A stretch of 64,000 bases of DNA from Poa pratensis (Eukaryota; Streptophyta; Magnoliopsida; Poales; Poaceae): the NCBI GenBank assembly GCA_947311845.1, contig CAMZMU010000111.1:23225023-23289022 (forward strand), in the 5' to 3' direction. Below, piece by piece: positions 33,310-43,965 of the stretch. The notes beneath the pieces were generated by a model. It saw nothing but the letters and a program-made list of their open reading frames with translations, had not been told where the DNA came from and made no database searches. Each line of letters begins with the position of its first letter. Position 1 is the stretch's first letter. The position numbers were made by a program, and so were the translations under genes.

Positions 33310-34215
33310 GGATTTACTCCGTTTGAACTTTGATCGCGAGGAGCTAGCTAGCTCTAGTACCATAGAGTAGATGCATGTCGACCGAAGTTGCTGAGACGCG
33401 AGTCAAAAGCCACGCAAAGATCTCGACCGATTGATCGACCGCCATGAAATGAACCGGAGATCCGCGAGAAAGCAAAAGCAGCAACCAACACCCTATCCAC
33501 TATCCACTACTCCGAACACCTAGCAAGCTACACCCAGCAGTACAATGGAGATCGAGGTGACAGAATGATTATCCCCGGCGGACATACGGGCCCGGTACGG
33601 GCAGCTGCTCAAGTTAGCTAATCTTGGTGGCACGGCCAACTCAAGTACGCCTCCTACATTTATCTCCACCGCGATTCGACCAATCATTTGTCCACGCCGA
33701 TGCTACACGCTAGCTTGCCGGCCGGATCATGTTCGTTTCGTGCGCGGCCATCGGTACAAGATGTTGCGTCTTGTCGGACGTATGTACATACGGACGGACG
33801 TCTAGCTCCCACCCAAAGTGACAGGAACAGGAGTGCGAGCGGCGGAAGAAAGAAGAAGACGGCACTGCCGTATCGAGAGCAGCGTGGTCATCGCAGGACT
33901 CTGCATTGTACTTTCGGTGTACGTATGGAGCGCGTACATTACGTAACGTGGCAGCATAGCCGTCGACGGCGCGTGGGGGCGAGAAGGTTGACCAACTCCT
34001 GCGCCCGCGCGCGGCCGACCGGCCGTTGCCGGCGGCACGCGGGCTAGCGGATAACATCGATCAGCGAGGCCGTCTCGGTCGGTCGACGGCCACCAGCTCG
34101 GGGCCCGCGATCCCACGTCGTACCGGCGAATTCAAGCATTTCGGCGGGGATCAGATGGAGTGCTCGTGCGTGCCTGAGGCTGAAGCAGCGGCGTCGTGTT
34201 TCATGTCAGTCATCG
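33310..34215. other. Unit sequence, no recognised gene
   Basis: Matches 21640-22280 of copy 2 in patches, for example CAACCAACACCCTATCCACT and the CAGGAACAGGAGTGCGA region. ORFs on both strands up to 119 codons are not conserved between the copies. Confidence 0.5.
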
Positions 34216-34224
34216 GAGTCAAAT

Positions 34225-35054
34225 GAGATGATAGCATAGAACTACCACTTTACGCGCTAAATTTCGAAAATCTACCACTTTACGTTTCAATCGCACAGAA
34301 CTACCACTCTTCGCTAATTATGTTGCAATGTGCGCACATTGTTGTCTAAACCGGAATTGACACTCGTGCTGACAGGTGGGACCCACCGGTCAGGGCTGAG
34401 GTGGCAGCACGCGTGGACTCTTTGCTGACGTGGCAGCACACGTGGCCGTGGCCCACCTATCATACTAATAAAAAAATTAATATCTCAAAAAATGAAAAAT
34501 AAATTATCAATAAAAATAAAAATCTCAAAAAAATAATTTCAAAAAATAAGAAAATAAATATACAACATATAAATATCAATAGAAAATATCTCAAAAATAA
34601 AAAAGTGTGGCCGGACGCCGCGCTGCTCACCGCGCTCGCGAAATATTTAAAATAAATACAGAAATATTAATAAAAAATAAATACAGAAATATTTAAAATA
34701 AATATAAATAAAAATGGGCCACCGAAATATTTAAAATAAATACAGAAATATTTATTTTTTATTAATATTTTGTTTTTAATATTTATTTTTTGAGATATCT
34801 ATTTTTTTATTGTCACACAGGTGGGCCCCACGGCCACGTGTGCTGCCACATCAGCAAACGTTCCACGTGGGCTGCCACCTCAGTTCTGTCAGGTGGGGTC
34901 CGCACGTCAGATCCGCTGTCAATCCTGGTTTAGACAACAATGTGCGCACATTGCAAAAAATCTGGCGTAGAGTGGTAGTTCTGTGCGATTGAAACGTAAA
35001 GTGGTAGTTTTTCGGAATTTAGCGCGTAAAGTGGTAGTTCTATGCTATCATCTC
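34225..35054. mobile_element. Mutator-type element with long inverted repeats
   Basis: Ends GAGATGATAGC and GCTATCATCTC with a perfect 9-bp duplication GAGTCAAAT (34216-34224 and 35055-35063). The inverted repeats extend about 220-240 bp, including TAGAACTACCACTTTACG and ACAATGTGCGCACATTG on each side. The middle (34460-34810) is AT-rich with repeated AAATATTTAAAATAAATAC words. No coding capacity. The single strand could fold into a long hairpin. Length 830 bp. Confidence 0.92.
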
Positions 35055-35292
35055 GAGTCAAATGGAGCGTGGGCCTGTCTGCCTGGGCATACGGTACGTG
35101 GAGCCCAAGGCAAGAATCTACGGCGATGGCGTGCTCTGCACCGTCGAAGCGCAGACATGGCACACCGCCATGCTGCTAGCATTGTGCTAATTGCGATCAG
35201 ACGGCCAGGCTCCCTGTGCTTTCTCGGGCGACGGGCATGAAGCGCGGTGCGGAGATGTATCCGGCGAACGGGCGCCTGATCTTTGTTTTATG

Positions 35293-36400
35293 CAGTAATG
35301 CTACACCTACGGGAAATCTCTTACGGGAAAAAAGCTACGCGCTGACCTGGGTCCGACGTGGAAGCGCCCTCCGGAGAAACCATCCTAGGACGTTCCGTAG
35401 TTTTCGCTCGCACGTCCCTTTTCTCTCTGACTACCGGCCGACAGCTCGTACAAGACGGGTCGCCGGCGTCGACCAACTTGCTCCTCTCAGTCCACACTCC
35501 AGCCCTCGGGCGTCTGCGCTGCGGTCGAACCGCCGTGCCGCCGCAGACGTTGCGCCCTGCCAGGTCGAGCAGAGAACGCTGGTGGGTCGCTGGCGTCGAG
35601 CCGTCGACCAGCTTGCTCGTCTCGGTCCAGCGCCCGGGCGTCTGCGACGCGGTGCCGGTCGCACTGGCCATGCCGCCGCGGATGTCGTTGTCAGGTACCT
35701 GTAGATGCATCTCTGAATACTCTGAAGATCAACAACAACACCTTCAGTTAGCTCCGACATGATACAGCCGCAAAAGATCCCTGGAGTGGATCGATCCAAG
35801 AAGGACGGCCAGGATGACGCTTCTTTTCCATCCATTTCTTGTAGACTGTTTACGGTTTTCTCCTGTTTCATTCGAACTAGCTGTATCAGATTTCTGAATT
35901 CGGACAAAGATGTAATTTGCTTGAGCCTACACTTTCGATATAAAGGTGTAGGAGGGGTGGTTGGGAGGATCAAGCAATCCAAAAACTTAATTTTTATCAT
36001 GTCTATTACTTTTCTTAGCTAGTTTAGAGTAGCTCTGAGCGCCCGAGCTCCACCTTCTTCCTCATTCGTCGCCGCCGTTGTCCAGGTCCTCCGAGGACCT
36101 GACAGTCGCGCCCTCCCAGGAGCACTGTGGCGTGCGTTGTCGCCGTCGTGAACAACGTCGACCCAAGCGCGTCACGCGGAGCGGTGGAGCCTACATAATC
36201 GTGTGGATTTCCTTCTGCAGCCGGTGCTCCTACTGCTCCTTGGGACGGCCGGCGCGACACTGGCGCCGCCCTCCGAGGATTACGCTAGCAATTTTCTTTA
36301 ATTTAATGAAGAGAGATCAGCGCGATGGCTTCCACGTTAGTTTTCCACGTCAGCCCGTAAGCTTTTTCCGTAGGTTTTTCCCGTATGTGTAGCATTACTG
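35293..36400. mobile_element. Pack-MULE-like element, GC-rich cargo
   Basis: Ends CAGTAATGCTACAC and the reverse GTGTAGCATTACTG. The 9-bp flanking duplication has one mismatch (TGTTTTATG at 35284-35292, TTTTTTATG at 36401-36409). The subterminal part has TACGGGAAA-type inverted words. The interior (35400-35700) is GC-rich and codon-like on the minus strand with an internal repeat (WTETSKLVD and WTERSKLVD). Further GC-rich sequence lies at 36030-36280. No transposase is seen. Length 1108 bp. Confidence 0.88.
35400..35710 (-). pseudogene. Captured gene-like fragment with internal repeat
   Basis: A minus-strand ORF beginning MHLQVPDNDIRGGMASATG contains two related segments about 50 residues apart, each with TPGRWTETSKLVD or RAGVWTERSKLVD. 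The underlying DNA is likewise an imperfect direct repeat (35455-35530 and 35580-35650). I do not recognise the source gene. The sequence sits inside a Mutator-type element, so capture is the simplest reading. Confidence 0.35.
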
Positions 36401-36409
36401 TTTTTTATG

Positions 36410-37310
36410 TTAGCTTCCAGCTAGATCTCATCGGAAGACCCGGTGTGCCAGTCCTTTTCAGCAGAGAGGCTCGCTCGATCGACCGTTCCAGGTCCCACAA
36501 CGAATGTCTTTCTGATCCACGCATATCCAGTCTGCACCTAGTATCTTGGAGATCGAGGATGAAAGCCAGGAGAAGTGGGTCGTTGCCAGTCGGCATCATC
36601 ATGCTCATCCGCACCACCACCGAAACGCAAGTTATTATGGAACGCCAGCCAGGGGCGACACAAGTTTTTGGTTAGTTAGGTGCACCAGGTCGATTCATTC
36701 CTCGTCGACGATCGGTTCTCTACGTACTTCACTTTACACGCGCTGTGGTATCCGTGGCTCGCCTGGGTTCCGTAGCGGAGGCGCTCCTATCCGAACCACC
36801 CGCGACAGCTCGCGCACAAGTCTCCGCAATGCGCGCGCGCGCGTTTACTCGTTCTTCGTTTGCTCGTGCGGCGAAAATCGTCAGGAAGCCGGCAGAAGTT
36901 GGCCGGAAACGCCCGTCCGGCCAGATCGCCGCGCTCCGTGCTGACTTTTGCGTTGCCCGGCGGGGTGTTTCCCGGCATGAGCGCAGCGTCAGAAACGTCC
37001 GGCCTGTTCGCTTGTTGCTACTCGCGTACGTACGTACGTGGAACAGTCAAACGCGCGAGCTAGCTGGCCGGGTAGAAACGTCGAGAGGTAGGCGATCCTG
37101 CTAGATAAGTTGGGTGGAAAGGCCGAGATCGATGTCGATAAGGTGGGAGCGTTGGTGACGGGGACGTACGGTCGTCGTCGTCGTCTCCGGCAAAGACTGT
37201 GGGCTCGAATCGATCGGCGTGGCCTGAGGAACGAGCGCCACCTTTGACCTGAAAGCGAGACAAAATGCACAGCGGGCTGCAGCTTAGCTGGCGAAGGGCC
37301 TAATTAACTT
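36410..37310. other. Y and Z blocks of copy 3, no recognised gene
   Basis: Matches 4080-4550 plus 10509-10870 (copy 1) and 22600-23530 (copy 2). Holds the CACTA empty site at 36958-36980. Alternating CGTACGTACG and GCGCGCGC runs are present. No gene. Confidence 0.55.
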
Positions 37311-38132
37311 GTGTCACATCGCCCCGACGACCACGACAACTGTTCACCGATATCTTCCTCACGAACGCTTCGGTAAGCCGTGTAGAATAAGCTAGCACTG
37401 TTCAGAAGAGATCGCGAGCTACTATTCTCGAAAGGATTCAGTGGTAAGTGGTAACCACCTAGCTTATCCTGACGGATGACGTTGCTCCTACTTGCTCTTC
37501 CTACAGCTAATAATATCAATCGCTAACGTTTACGAGTCGCTAATGGATTGCTTTGATTATCCAATGAAGTCCGAACCCGTGATCTCTTTCAAGATCCCGC
37601 CCCGTTTAAATACAACAAACGCTGCCTTCACGTCCTGGGCAAGCCTGGCCCCACACCGCGATACTAATCCGTAATACTGTTGATCCACGGCATGAAGTTT
37701 CCTGGCTCTCGATACCTAATTCGATCACCAAAGCAAAGACTAAACAAAACCAAAGTCCATCGGGGTCCCTACCTATCTACTAGCCAGCTAGCTAAAAGTA
37801 CAGACTAAAGTAGGACCGGTACGGTGTCAGTAGTAATCCGTGAAAAGTCAGCACTGTGTTAGCTGCTCCATGGATGCATGCTCGATTTGATTATGTTATC
37901 CGGTCTTAGGATTTGCCCAATCCAGATCTCGCGCTTTATATACTTTCCGGTGAAGCTCGAATCGGGACGTCGATCTCTCACCGTTTTTGTTCTTACCGAC
38001 GTGCAGAAGTTGCTTACCCATCAATGCATGTATATGTACGCATACATGGGCTCATGTACCGTACAACTGCTGAACTCAGTGTATATACACGAAGGAATTA
38101 AGAGGATGGCTAGGTATAATCACTGGTGGTAG
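37310..38132 (+). promoter_or_regulatory. P block, copy 4: promoter-like, TATA-like box at 37604
   Basis: The best-preserved partner of 10870-11710. GTTTAAATAC is at 37604-37613, and the 84-codon ORF at 37878-38132 differs from its partner at only a few residues (starts MLDLIMLSGLRICPIQ). The ORF has no family resemblance and is broken in the copy at 27030-27200. The promoter role is inferred. Confidence 0.3.
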
Positions 38133-38242
38133 ATTCGTTCCCGTACCGTCTAGTGCATCTCGCCATCAGTTTCTCCAAGTTGTGCATGCATGTGGGCGGA
38201 GGCGATCCGTACATACTCCTACATGCGGCCTGTCCACAGGAC

Positions 38243-38470
38243 CACCTAACGCTGGTGTTTCTCATTTAGTCGGAATATTTTTCAGTAGGAGCCGACGTTC
38301 CCGTCGACAGCGAGGCGTCCGTGGTGACTTCGTCAATCTCAAAACCTGATCCGTCGGCTCAGTGTCTCGGAGGTGCTCATAGGGGTAGGGTGTGCGTGTG
38401 TGCGTTCATAGGGATGAGTGTATGCGCGTGTGTATGAGCGCTTGCGTTGTACTGTGTTTCGAAAAAAAAA
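38243..38470 (+). mobile_element. SINE, 5'-truncated
   Basis: Same family as 26576-26883 but on the plus strand and lacking the tRNA-like head. It begins at about the sequence following the B box (CTAACGCTGGTGTTTCTC) and ends in an A run at 38461-38470. AGGAC on both sides (38238-38242 and 38471-38475) may be the target duplication. Confidence 0.85.
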
Positions 38471-38596
38471 AGGACAGACCGCGGTGGCCGGCACTAAAAT
38501 AAGATGTGGGGACGCCGACGCGGGCACGCACCAGTAGGATTACGCGACGCGGAACACAGGCCCATCCGTGGTGTGGTGGATAAGGTGGGCGCGCCC

Positions 38597-38979
38597 CCGG
38601 AAACCCACTTTGGCTCTCGGGCACCAGTGCTCCCGCTTGTTCAAAAAAATTTGAAAAAAATTTGACGATTTCAAAAAATCCAAAAAAAATACTAGTTGAT
38701 GTGTATGCATGTCCTCTACGCACGGTACAAAGTATTTCAGAAAAACAAATCGTATTACGAGCTACATAAAAATAACAAATTTCTGACAGACAATAGTATG
38801 GATTTTCTGTCAGAAATTTGTCTTTTTTCTGTAGGCCACAAAATTTCTTGCGCACCTTCAGAACATGTATATCTTGCCGTGTGAATTTTTTCAGATTTTT
38901 TTGAAGCAAAAAAAGTACGATTTTAAAAAATTCAAAAAAAGGGCAGCAGTGTGCCCGAGAGCCAAACGTCGGCGTTCGG
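38597..38979. mobile_element. 383-bp MITE with inverted ends
   Basis: The ends share TTTGGCTCTCGGGCAC in inverted orientation (38611-38626 and the complement near 38953-38968). The unoccupied site is in copy 2 near 11953-11968, with an imperfect GC-rich 8-9-bp duplication. The interior has a hairpin around CAAATTTCTGACAGA and its complement (38778-38824). Non-coding. Confidence 0.75.
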
Positions 38980-39259
38980 GCGCCCCCATCCTACTCTCGA
39001 TACTAATACTCCCATCTTTTTCCTTCCTCCTCCTTCTGGAATTAAAGGGTCCCACGGTGCTAATAAGCTAGACCAATGGATAAGATCATGGTAATGGTAA
39101 TAGGCTCAGGGACAGCCTGCCGATTGGTGGTGCTTTGCCCGCTTTGGTCCCTCTGTCGGTCCCGTAGGTTCCCATGTGCAGGCAGGCAGGTCCCCGGGAA
39201 TGTGATAACCTTTCCCGTTCATGCACATACAGTACTTTTGAGGAGATGTAGTAAACGCG

Positions 39260-40860
39260 TACGTCGACCATGCATGATCTCGGGGGGAATTAAAGGAGGA
39301 AAAGAAGAGTTATATACACGTGGGACCCATAAGCTTCTCCTATACGTGCAAACACCCTCTTTAAACTTGCAAAGCGGGGTGGGCTGGCCCTTAAACTTTT
39401 ATTACCGTGAAAAAACTATCGAATTAGTCCAAATTTGCAGAATCAGCATGCGGCGTGTAACTTTGAAAACAAAACTCGATGTCACGATGTCACATGGCTG
39501 AACTCCAGAGCTTTGACCGTCCCCTCGTGGAACTCGGCGACCAGCTTATTCGCCGCATCGGGCAGTGCCCCGCAGCGGTGACCATGGCCGCATGGTCCCG
39601 AGCGACAGGAGCGAGTGGATAGAGAAGGATGACGGCGAACATGGATTCATTTGCACCGTATTTGTTTTAACCGAAGCGAGGACCATCACATGAATTCAAT
39701 GAAAATTGGGGGTTCTGTAAAGTAGCCATACACTCCTGTGACGGATTGTTCCCTCGGCAATTGCGACTAAAAGCGAATCCTATATACATTGTACAAACAA
39801 TTTGGAAGTTTTGACAATTTTTTGGGCCAAACTTACCCTAAACCAAAAGATTTAGCATGCTTTTCCGCAAAATTGTTGGCCTGATTGTGCAAAGTCAGAT
39901 CAATTTGACGTTTTTTACACCGCAATATAAGTTTAAGCGCCAGTTCACCCCATTTTGCAAGTTTATGGTGGCATCTACACATCGATGATGATAAGTCTAT
40001 GGGTGCGCCATGTACGGTGGCGGACCCAAGCGTCCCTAAGACTGGGCACTTGCCGGTCTTCCGGCCGGTCGGCACAGCCTAATTTATTGGCAACCTCGAT
40101 CAAAAATAGTAATGTTACTGGCCTTAAATTTAATATTTATGGTTCTGAATTATTCTTTGGTTCCGCAGTGGCCATGTATTTAACTCAGGAAAGGCACCAG
40201 CTAGAGAGGAAAAGAATACGGATAGCGTGGCCGCAGCGGCCGACCGACGGCCGAGAATTATGCATGGGTCGCCATCGATGTCTCTACCCGTCGTCGACCG
40301 GTCGAGCTAGGCCGAGGTGAGGATCGAGCTCACGTACGTCAAGGTGCTGCGACGGTGACGTGTCGTGCATACGAGGTAGGGCGATCGATCATGGAATGGA
40401 ATGGATAGTACAGTACCTCGATCGGGTCTCGGTGGTTGGCCGTTGCCGTTCCAAACGTTGGCGCAAATAATGGGTCGCACGCCGCGACTGCGTCGCCGGC
40501 CGGGCAATGCTGCCGACCACCGTGCCTATCTCACGCGATGTACGTAGCTCATGGATGGACGGATGGTTGACCCGTGCTGCAAGCTCTACGTACGTACTGT
40601 ATTTATTTGGCTTGGTACGTACGTAACGTCTCCGCGACCGACCCAGTTTCGTAGAGCCCACGTACCCGAATGACATGGTAGCGGGTGGTATTGGCAAGCA
40701 GAAACAAATCTCGAATCCATCCGCTTTGTTCAGAACGTAATCTGCACCTCCTGTGCGTGCGTGCAGGAGTAGTCGCGATCCACCCACGTGACCGGTAGAT
40801 TATCAGATAAGGCAATGTCTGGTTGGTATTAGGCCATCGATCGCATCGGTATTTACGCAG
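39260..40860. other. Unassigned stretch with old inverted-repeat element
   Basis: Positions 39357-39445 and 39870-39969 form long imperfect inverted repeats (AAACTTGCAAAGCGGGGTG against AAACTTGCAAAATGGGGTG, then TTAAACTTTTATT against TTAAACTTATATT). This suggests a decayed MULE-like element of about 610 bp without a clear target duplication. The rest (39970-40860) shows no gene or repeat I can name. Confidence 0.45.
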
Positions 40861-41393
40861 GTTGTTAGGATACGCAAAGTACCAGAAATGTCGAGATGGG
40901 CATGCACCCACGTCCAAAACCATTCCAGTTCACAAATCCGGTGCGAGGTCCGCAAGGGCCGCCGCACGCGTGGCGCGGCGCGGACCGGCCGGGGCCAGTG
41001 GCTGCGCCGCGGAAAGGGCGACGTGAACGTCACGCCCTTTGTCGGGCTGCTGCTGCCTCTGCCTCTGCCCTGCGTTCCAGCCTGGACTTTGATGGGAGCT
41101 GGGAGCTTATCCTGTCACGGGTGACCCGCAGTTGACCACGGCTGGGGAGCGACAGCATGGAGGCCGGGGATCTATCTCAAACTTGTGCTGCAGTGTCTCT
41201 CAACTCTGACGCACGCACTACTCTCATCCAAACCAGATGATTTTTTTTGGATGAGTGCCATGCTTCCTTCCTTCCTTCCTTCCCTTGTTAATCACGTGAT
41301 TGTTTTTCGGTTTGGTCAACGAATGTCAGAGAACTTTCTCGCCAGAACAGTCACTGAACTAACCTCACGCTGTTGGCGTCATGGACATTAAAA

Positions 41394-42376
41394 GGAAAAA
41401 GTATAATTTAAGGCTTAGCTAAATCAGACCCTAAACTCTGAAAAGAACATGCAGTATCTAGAATCCATTCATCCTGACGAGAAACACATGCAGCTAAAAC
41501 AGCTAGGCAATCGCCATCAGAACTACCATCAACAACATCAGCCTCACCGGTATTATTACCTTCATTATTTTTCGGTTGGTAAGTACCTTTTCTTTTCTCC
41601 TTATTCTGCAACTTCCAACGATCATCAATGACATGATTAGATTTCTTACAATACCTGCAGAACTTGTCTCGTCCTTTGGACTTTGAGCGACTTCTGTCAC
41701 CCTTGCTCTTATTTCTGTTGTTATTGTGGTAGTGGTTATCTCGCTGCTCAGGCCTCCCTCGGACCTGCAAAGCATCGCCCTTGGAGGACGATGACTCCTC
41801 TTTCTGTACCATACCTTTCATCTTCTCCCTCGTCATGAGGGTCTCATATACTTCGGCAGTGGTTAGTTCAGTACGACTCAAAAGTATGGTATCACGGAAA
41901 TTTGTAAAGGAATTTGGCAGCGAGACTAGAAGTAAAAGTGCTAGATCTTCATCATCATATTTTACCTCCATCGACACTAGGTCGGAAACGATCTCCTTGA
42001 AGATCGATATGTGGTTCATCACGGAACCACCTTCTTGCAGTTTGTGCGAGAACAACTTCATCTTCACATGCATCTTGCTGGTGAGATCTTTGGACATGCA
42101 GATCGACTCCAGCTTAGCCCACAGTGCCGCTGCGGTTTTCTCCTGGAGTACTTCTTGCAGAATATCATTAGATAGATGAAGTTGAATAAGAGACAAAGCC
42201 TTACGGTCTTTCCGCTTCTCAACATCGCTCCATGTCGCCTGCGCCTTGTCGCCGAATTTATCCAGCGACTCGTCAAGATCATTGGACTGTGCGAGGATCG
42301 CACGCATCTTGACCTGCCACAACGAAAATCTCGTCTTGTAGTCCAGCGCCGGTAGATCAAACTTTATCGATGCCAT
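41394..42376 (-). pseudogene. Copia gag and protease start, truncated
   Basis: Gag packages the element's RNA in cytoplasmic virus-like particles. The minus-strand frame starts MASIKFDLPALDYKTRFSLW at 42376, 38 bp after the PBS. It runs through a typical plant Copia gag, then a basic stretch (NKSKGDRSRSKSKGRDK) and a zinc knuckle CRYCKKSNHVIDDR whose final Cys is replaced by Arg. It reaches the protease active site (WILDTACS). About six residues later the similarity ends with a stop at 41408-41410 and the Copia sequence joins unit copy 4 near 41394. So the 3' part of this copy (rest of protease, integrase, RT) is missing here. Confidence 0.9.
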
Positions 42377-42413
42377 CGCGAAACCCTAATCTGAAAAACA
42401 GATCTGAAACAGG

Positions 42414-42425
42414 GCTCTGATACCA
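42414..42425 (-). other. Copia primer binding site (tRNA-iMet)
   Basis: On the minus strand the bases read TGGTATCAGAGC, the complement of the 3' end of initiator tRNA-Met, two bases downstream of the LTR. This fixes the LTR border and the minus orientation. Confidence 0.95.
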
Positions 42426-42427
42426 CT

Positions 42428-42906
42428 TGTTGTAAACGATAGCAAAGAAACGACGAAGAACGGAACGATCAAACCAATGGGGACACAAGATTTTAACGTG
42501 GAAAACCCCTCCAACAATGGAGGAGAAAAAACCACGGGCGCCAGCCAGCAATACTTCACTATATCGGGTGAGGTTACAAACGCCGTGGGTTTACAATGTA
42601 TGGCTTACCCCAACCGGTGGCTTACAAGATGAATATATGGTGGCATAAAACCCTAGGTCGGCTGCAGTCCAACCCGGAATCGATCCCACCGCGGCGGTAC
42701 TACCGCCTATCCCAGCGGTAGTACCGCTGGGGCGGCCTGGTTCGGCTCTTCCCACCTCAGCGGTACCGGCGGCGGTACCGCCAGCGGTACCAGTCGGTAC
42801 CGGACAAGTGCTTCAGACGGTCATTATGGCGGTAGCGGCGGCGGCAGCGGTGGCGGTAGCTCTCGAGCGGTAGTACCGCTGGAATTTGAATCACCAGAAA
42901 ATAACA
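42428..42906 (-). mobile_element. Copia LTR with palindromic GC clusters
   Basis: A 479-bp LTR beginning TGTT and ending AACA, bounded by a PBS on one side and a purine tract (CTCCACCTTGAG complement, 42907-42918) on the other. Positions 42690-42895 carry repeated inverted words such as CGGTAGTACCGCTGG and GCGGTACCGCC. Only one LTR lies between the two Copia internal pieces. Confidence 0.9.
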
Positions 42907-43003
42907 CTCCACCTTGAGACAAATTCCATCTTGTAGCATGAATGAGAACCTTCACCCTGAAAACAACAAAGAAACACCTTCTGGCGCCAAATAGCCTCTT
43001 GGG

Positions 43004-43960
43004 CTAGACAGTGATACCAACTAAGCCCGAGCAAAGCTCGAACTTAGTAACAGGAACTGGCTTTGTCATCATATCAGCAGGATTATCATGAGTACTTATC
43101 TTGCATACCTTCAGCTTACCTTTTGCAACAACATCACGCACATAATGGTATTTGACGTCAATGTGCTTTGTTCTCTCATGGAACATCTGATACTTAGTAA
43201 GGTAAATAGCACTCTGACTATCACAAAACAGGTTAATGCAAGTATCATCTCCACAAAGCTCAGCAAACAAACCTTTCAGCCAAACCGATTCTTTACATGC
43301 TTCAGCAATAGCCATGTACTCTGCTTCAGTGGTAGACTGGGCAACAACAGATTGTAACGTTGCCCTCCAACTCACGGCACAACCACCAAGCGTGAACACA
43401 TAACCTGTGAGGGATCTCCTCTTATCCAAATCGGCAGCAAAATCTGAATCCACATAGCCTGCGAGTCCCTCATCAGTCTTGCCGAACTTGAGGCAAGCAT
43501 TGGATGTGCCACGAAGGTACCTGAAAATCCACTGAACAGCCTTCCAATGTTCTTTACCAGGATTAGCCATATATCTACTAACCAAACTCATAGCATATGA
43601 TAAATCTGGACGTGAGCAAAACATGGCATACATTAAAGAATCAACAGCACTAGAATATGGAACTCTAGACATGTACTCAAAATCCTCATCCGTACTAGGA
43701 CATTGTTCAGCTGACAATTTAAAGTGAGGAGCAATAGGAGTACTAACAGACTTTGCATCATGCATGTTAAAACGATGAAGAACTTTCTTAATATAATTTT
43801 GCTGACTAAGAAACAACAAACCAGAATTTCTGTCACGGGTAATCTCCATACCTAGAATTTTCTTAGCAGCACCAAGATCCTTCATCTCAAACTCGCTACT
43901 CAATTGTGACTTGAGAGCAGCGATATCTTTCTTGCTCTTAGCAGCAATCAACATATCATC
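43004..43960 (-). pseudogene. Copia reverse transcriptase C-terminus and RNase H
   Basis: The minus-strand frame opens at the RT active site ([11 protein letters not shown]), continues with the RT thumb/connection ([43 protein letters not shown]), and covers RNase H ([63 protein letters not shown]). It ends normally at 43004, followed by the purine tract and LTR. The N-terminal part is cut off by Gypsy element G, inserted within the YVDD codons. This region itself shows no frameshift. Confidence 0.95.
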
Positions 43961-43965
43961 AACAT

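Larger units (their letters stand above)
29696..33310. repeat. 1.15-kb tandem duplication inside copy 3
   Basis: The segment 29696-30865 is repeated at 30866-33310. Apart from three insertions the two copies are about equal in length. The first holds a Stowaway (30297-30418). The second holds a Pack-MULE-like element (31099-32225) and a 151-bp MITE (32428-32578). No genes are seen in the unit itself. Confidence 0.85.
26295..37310. repeat. Tandem segmental unit, copy 3
   Basis: This copy is the closest to copy 1 over positions 1-3740 (26545-30100 here). It keeps the full order P, LINE remnant, Q, S, later blocks, Z, and then P of copy 4. Inside it the S block and its downstream part are tandemly duplicated (29696-30865 and 30866-33310). 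Insertions that copies 1 or 2 lack include a SINE, a 145-bp MITE, two Stowaways, three Mutator-type elements and a 151-bp MITE. No host gene is recognised. Confidence 0.75.
37310..41394. repeat. Tandem segmental unit, copy 4 (partial)
   Basis: This is the fourth occurrence of P (37310-38130), very similar to 10870-11710, followed by the block that in copy 2 flanks the Harbinger element. Positions 40860-41394 match 18440-18975 (shared stretches such as the run ending in CATGGACATT). The match ends abruptly at about 41394, where Copia sequence begins. Positions 39260-40860 have no counterpart in copy 2 and contain an old inverted-repeat element plus unassigned sequence. Confidence 0.7.
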
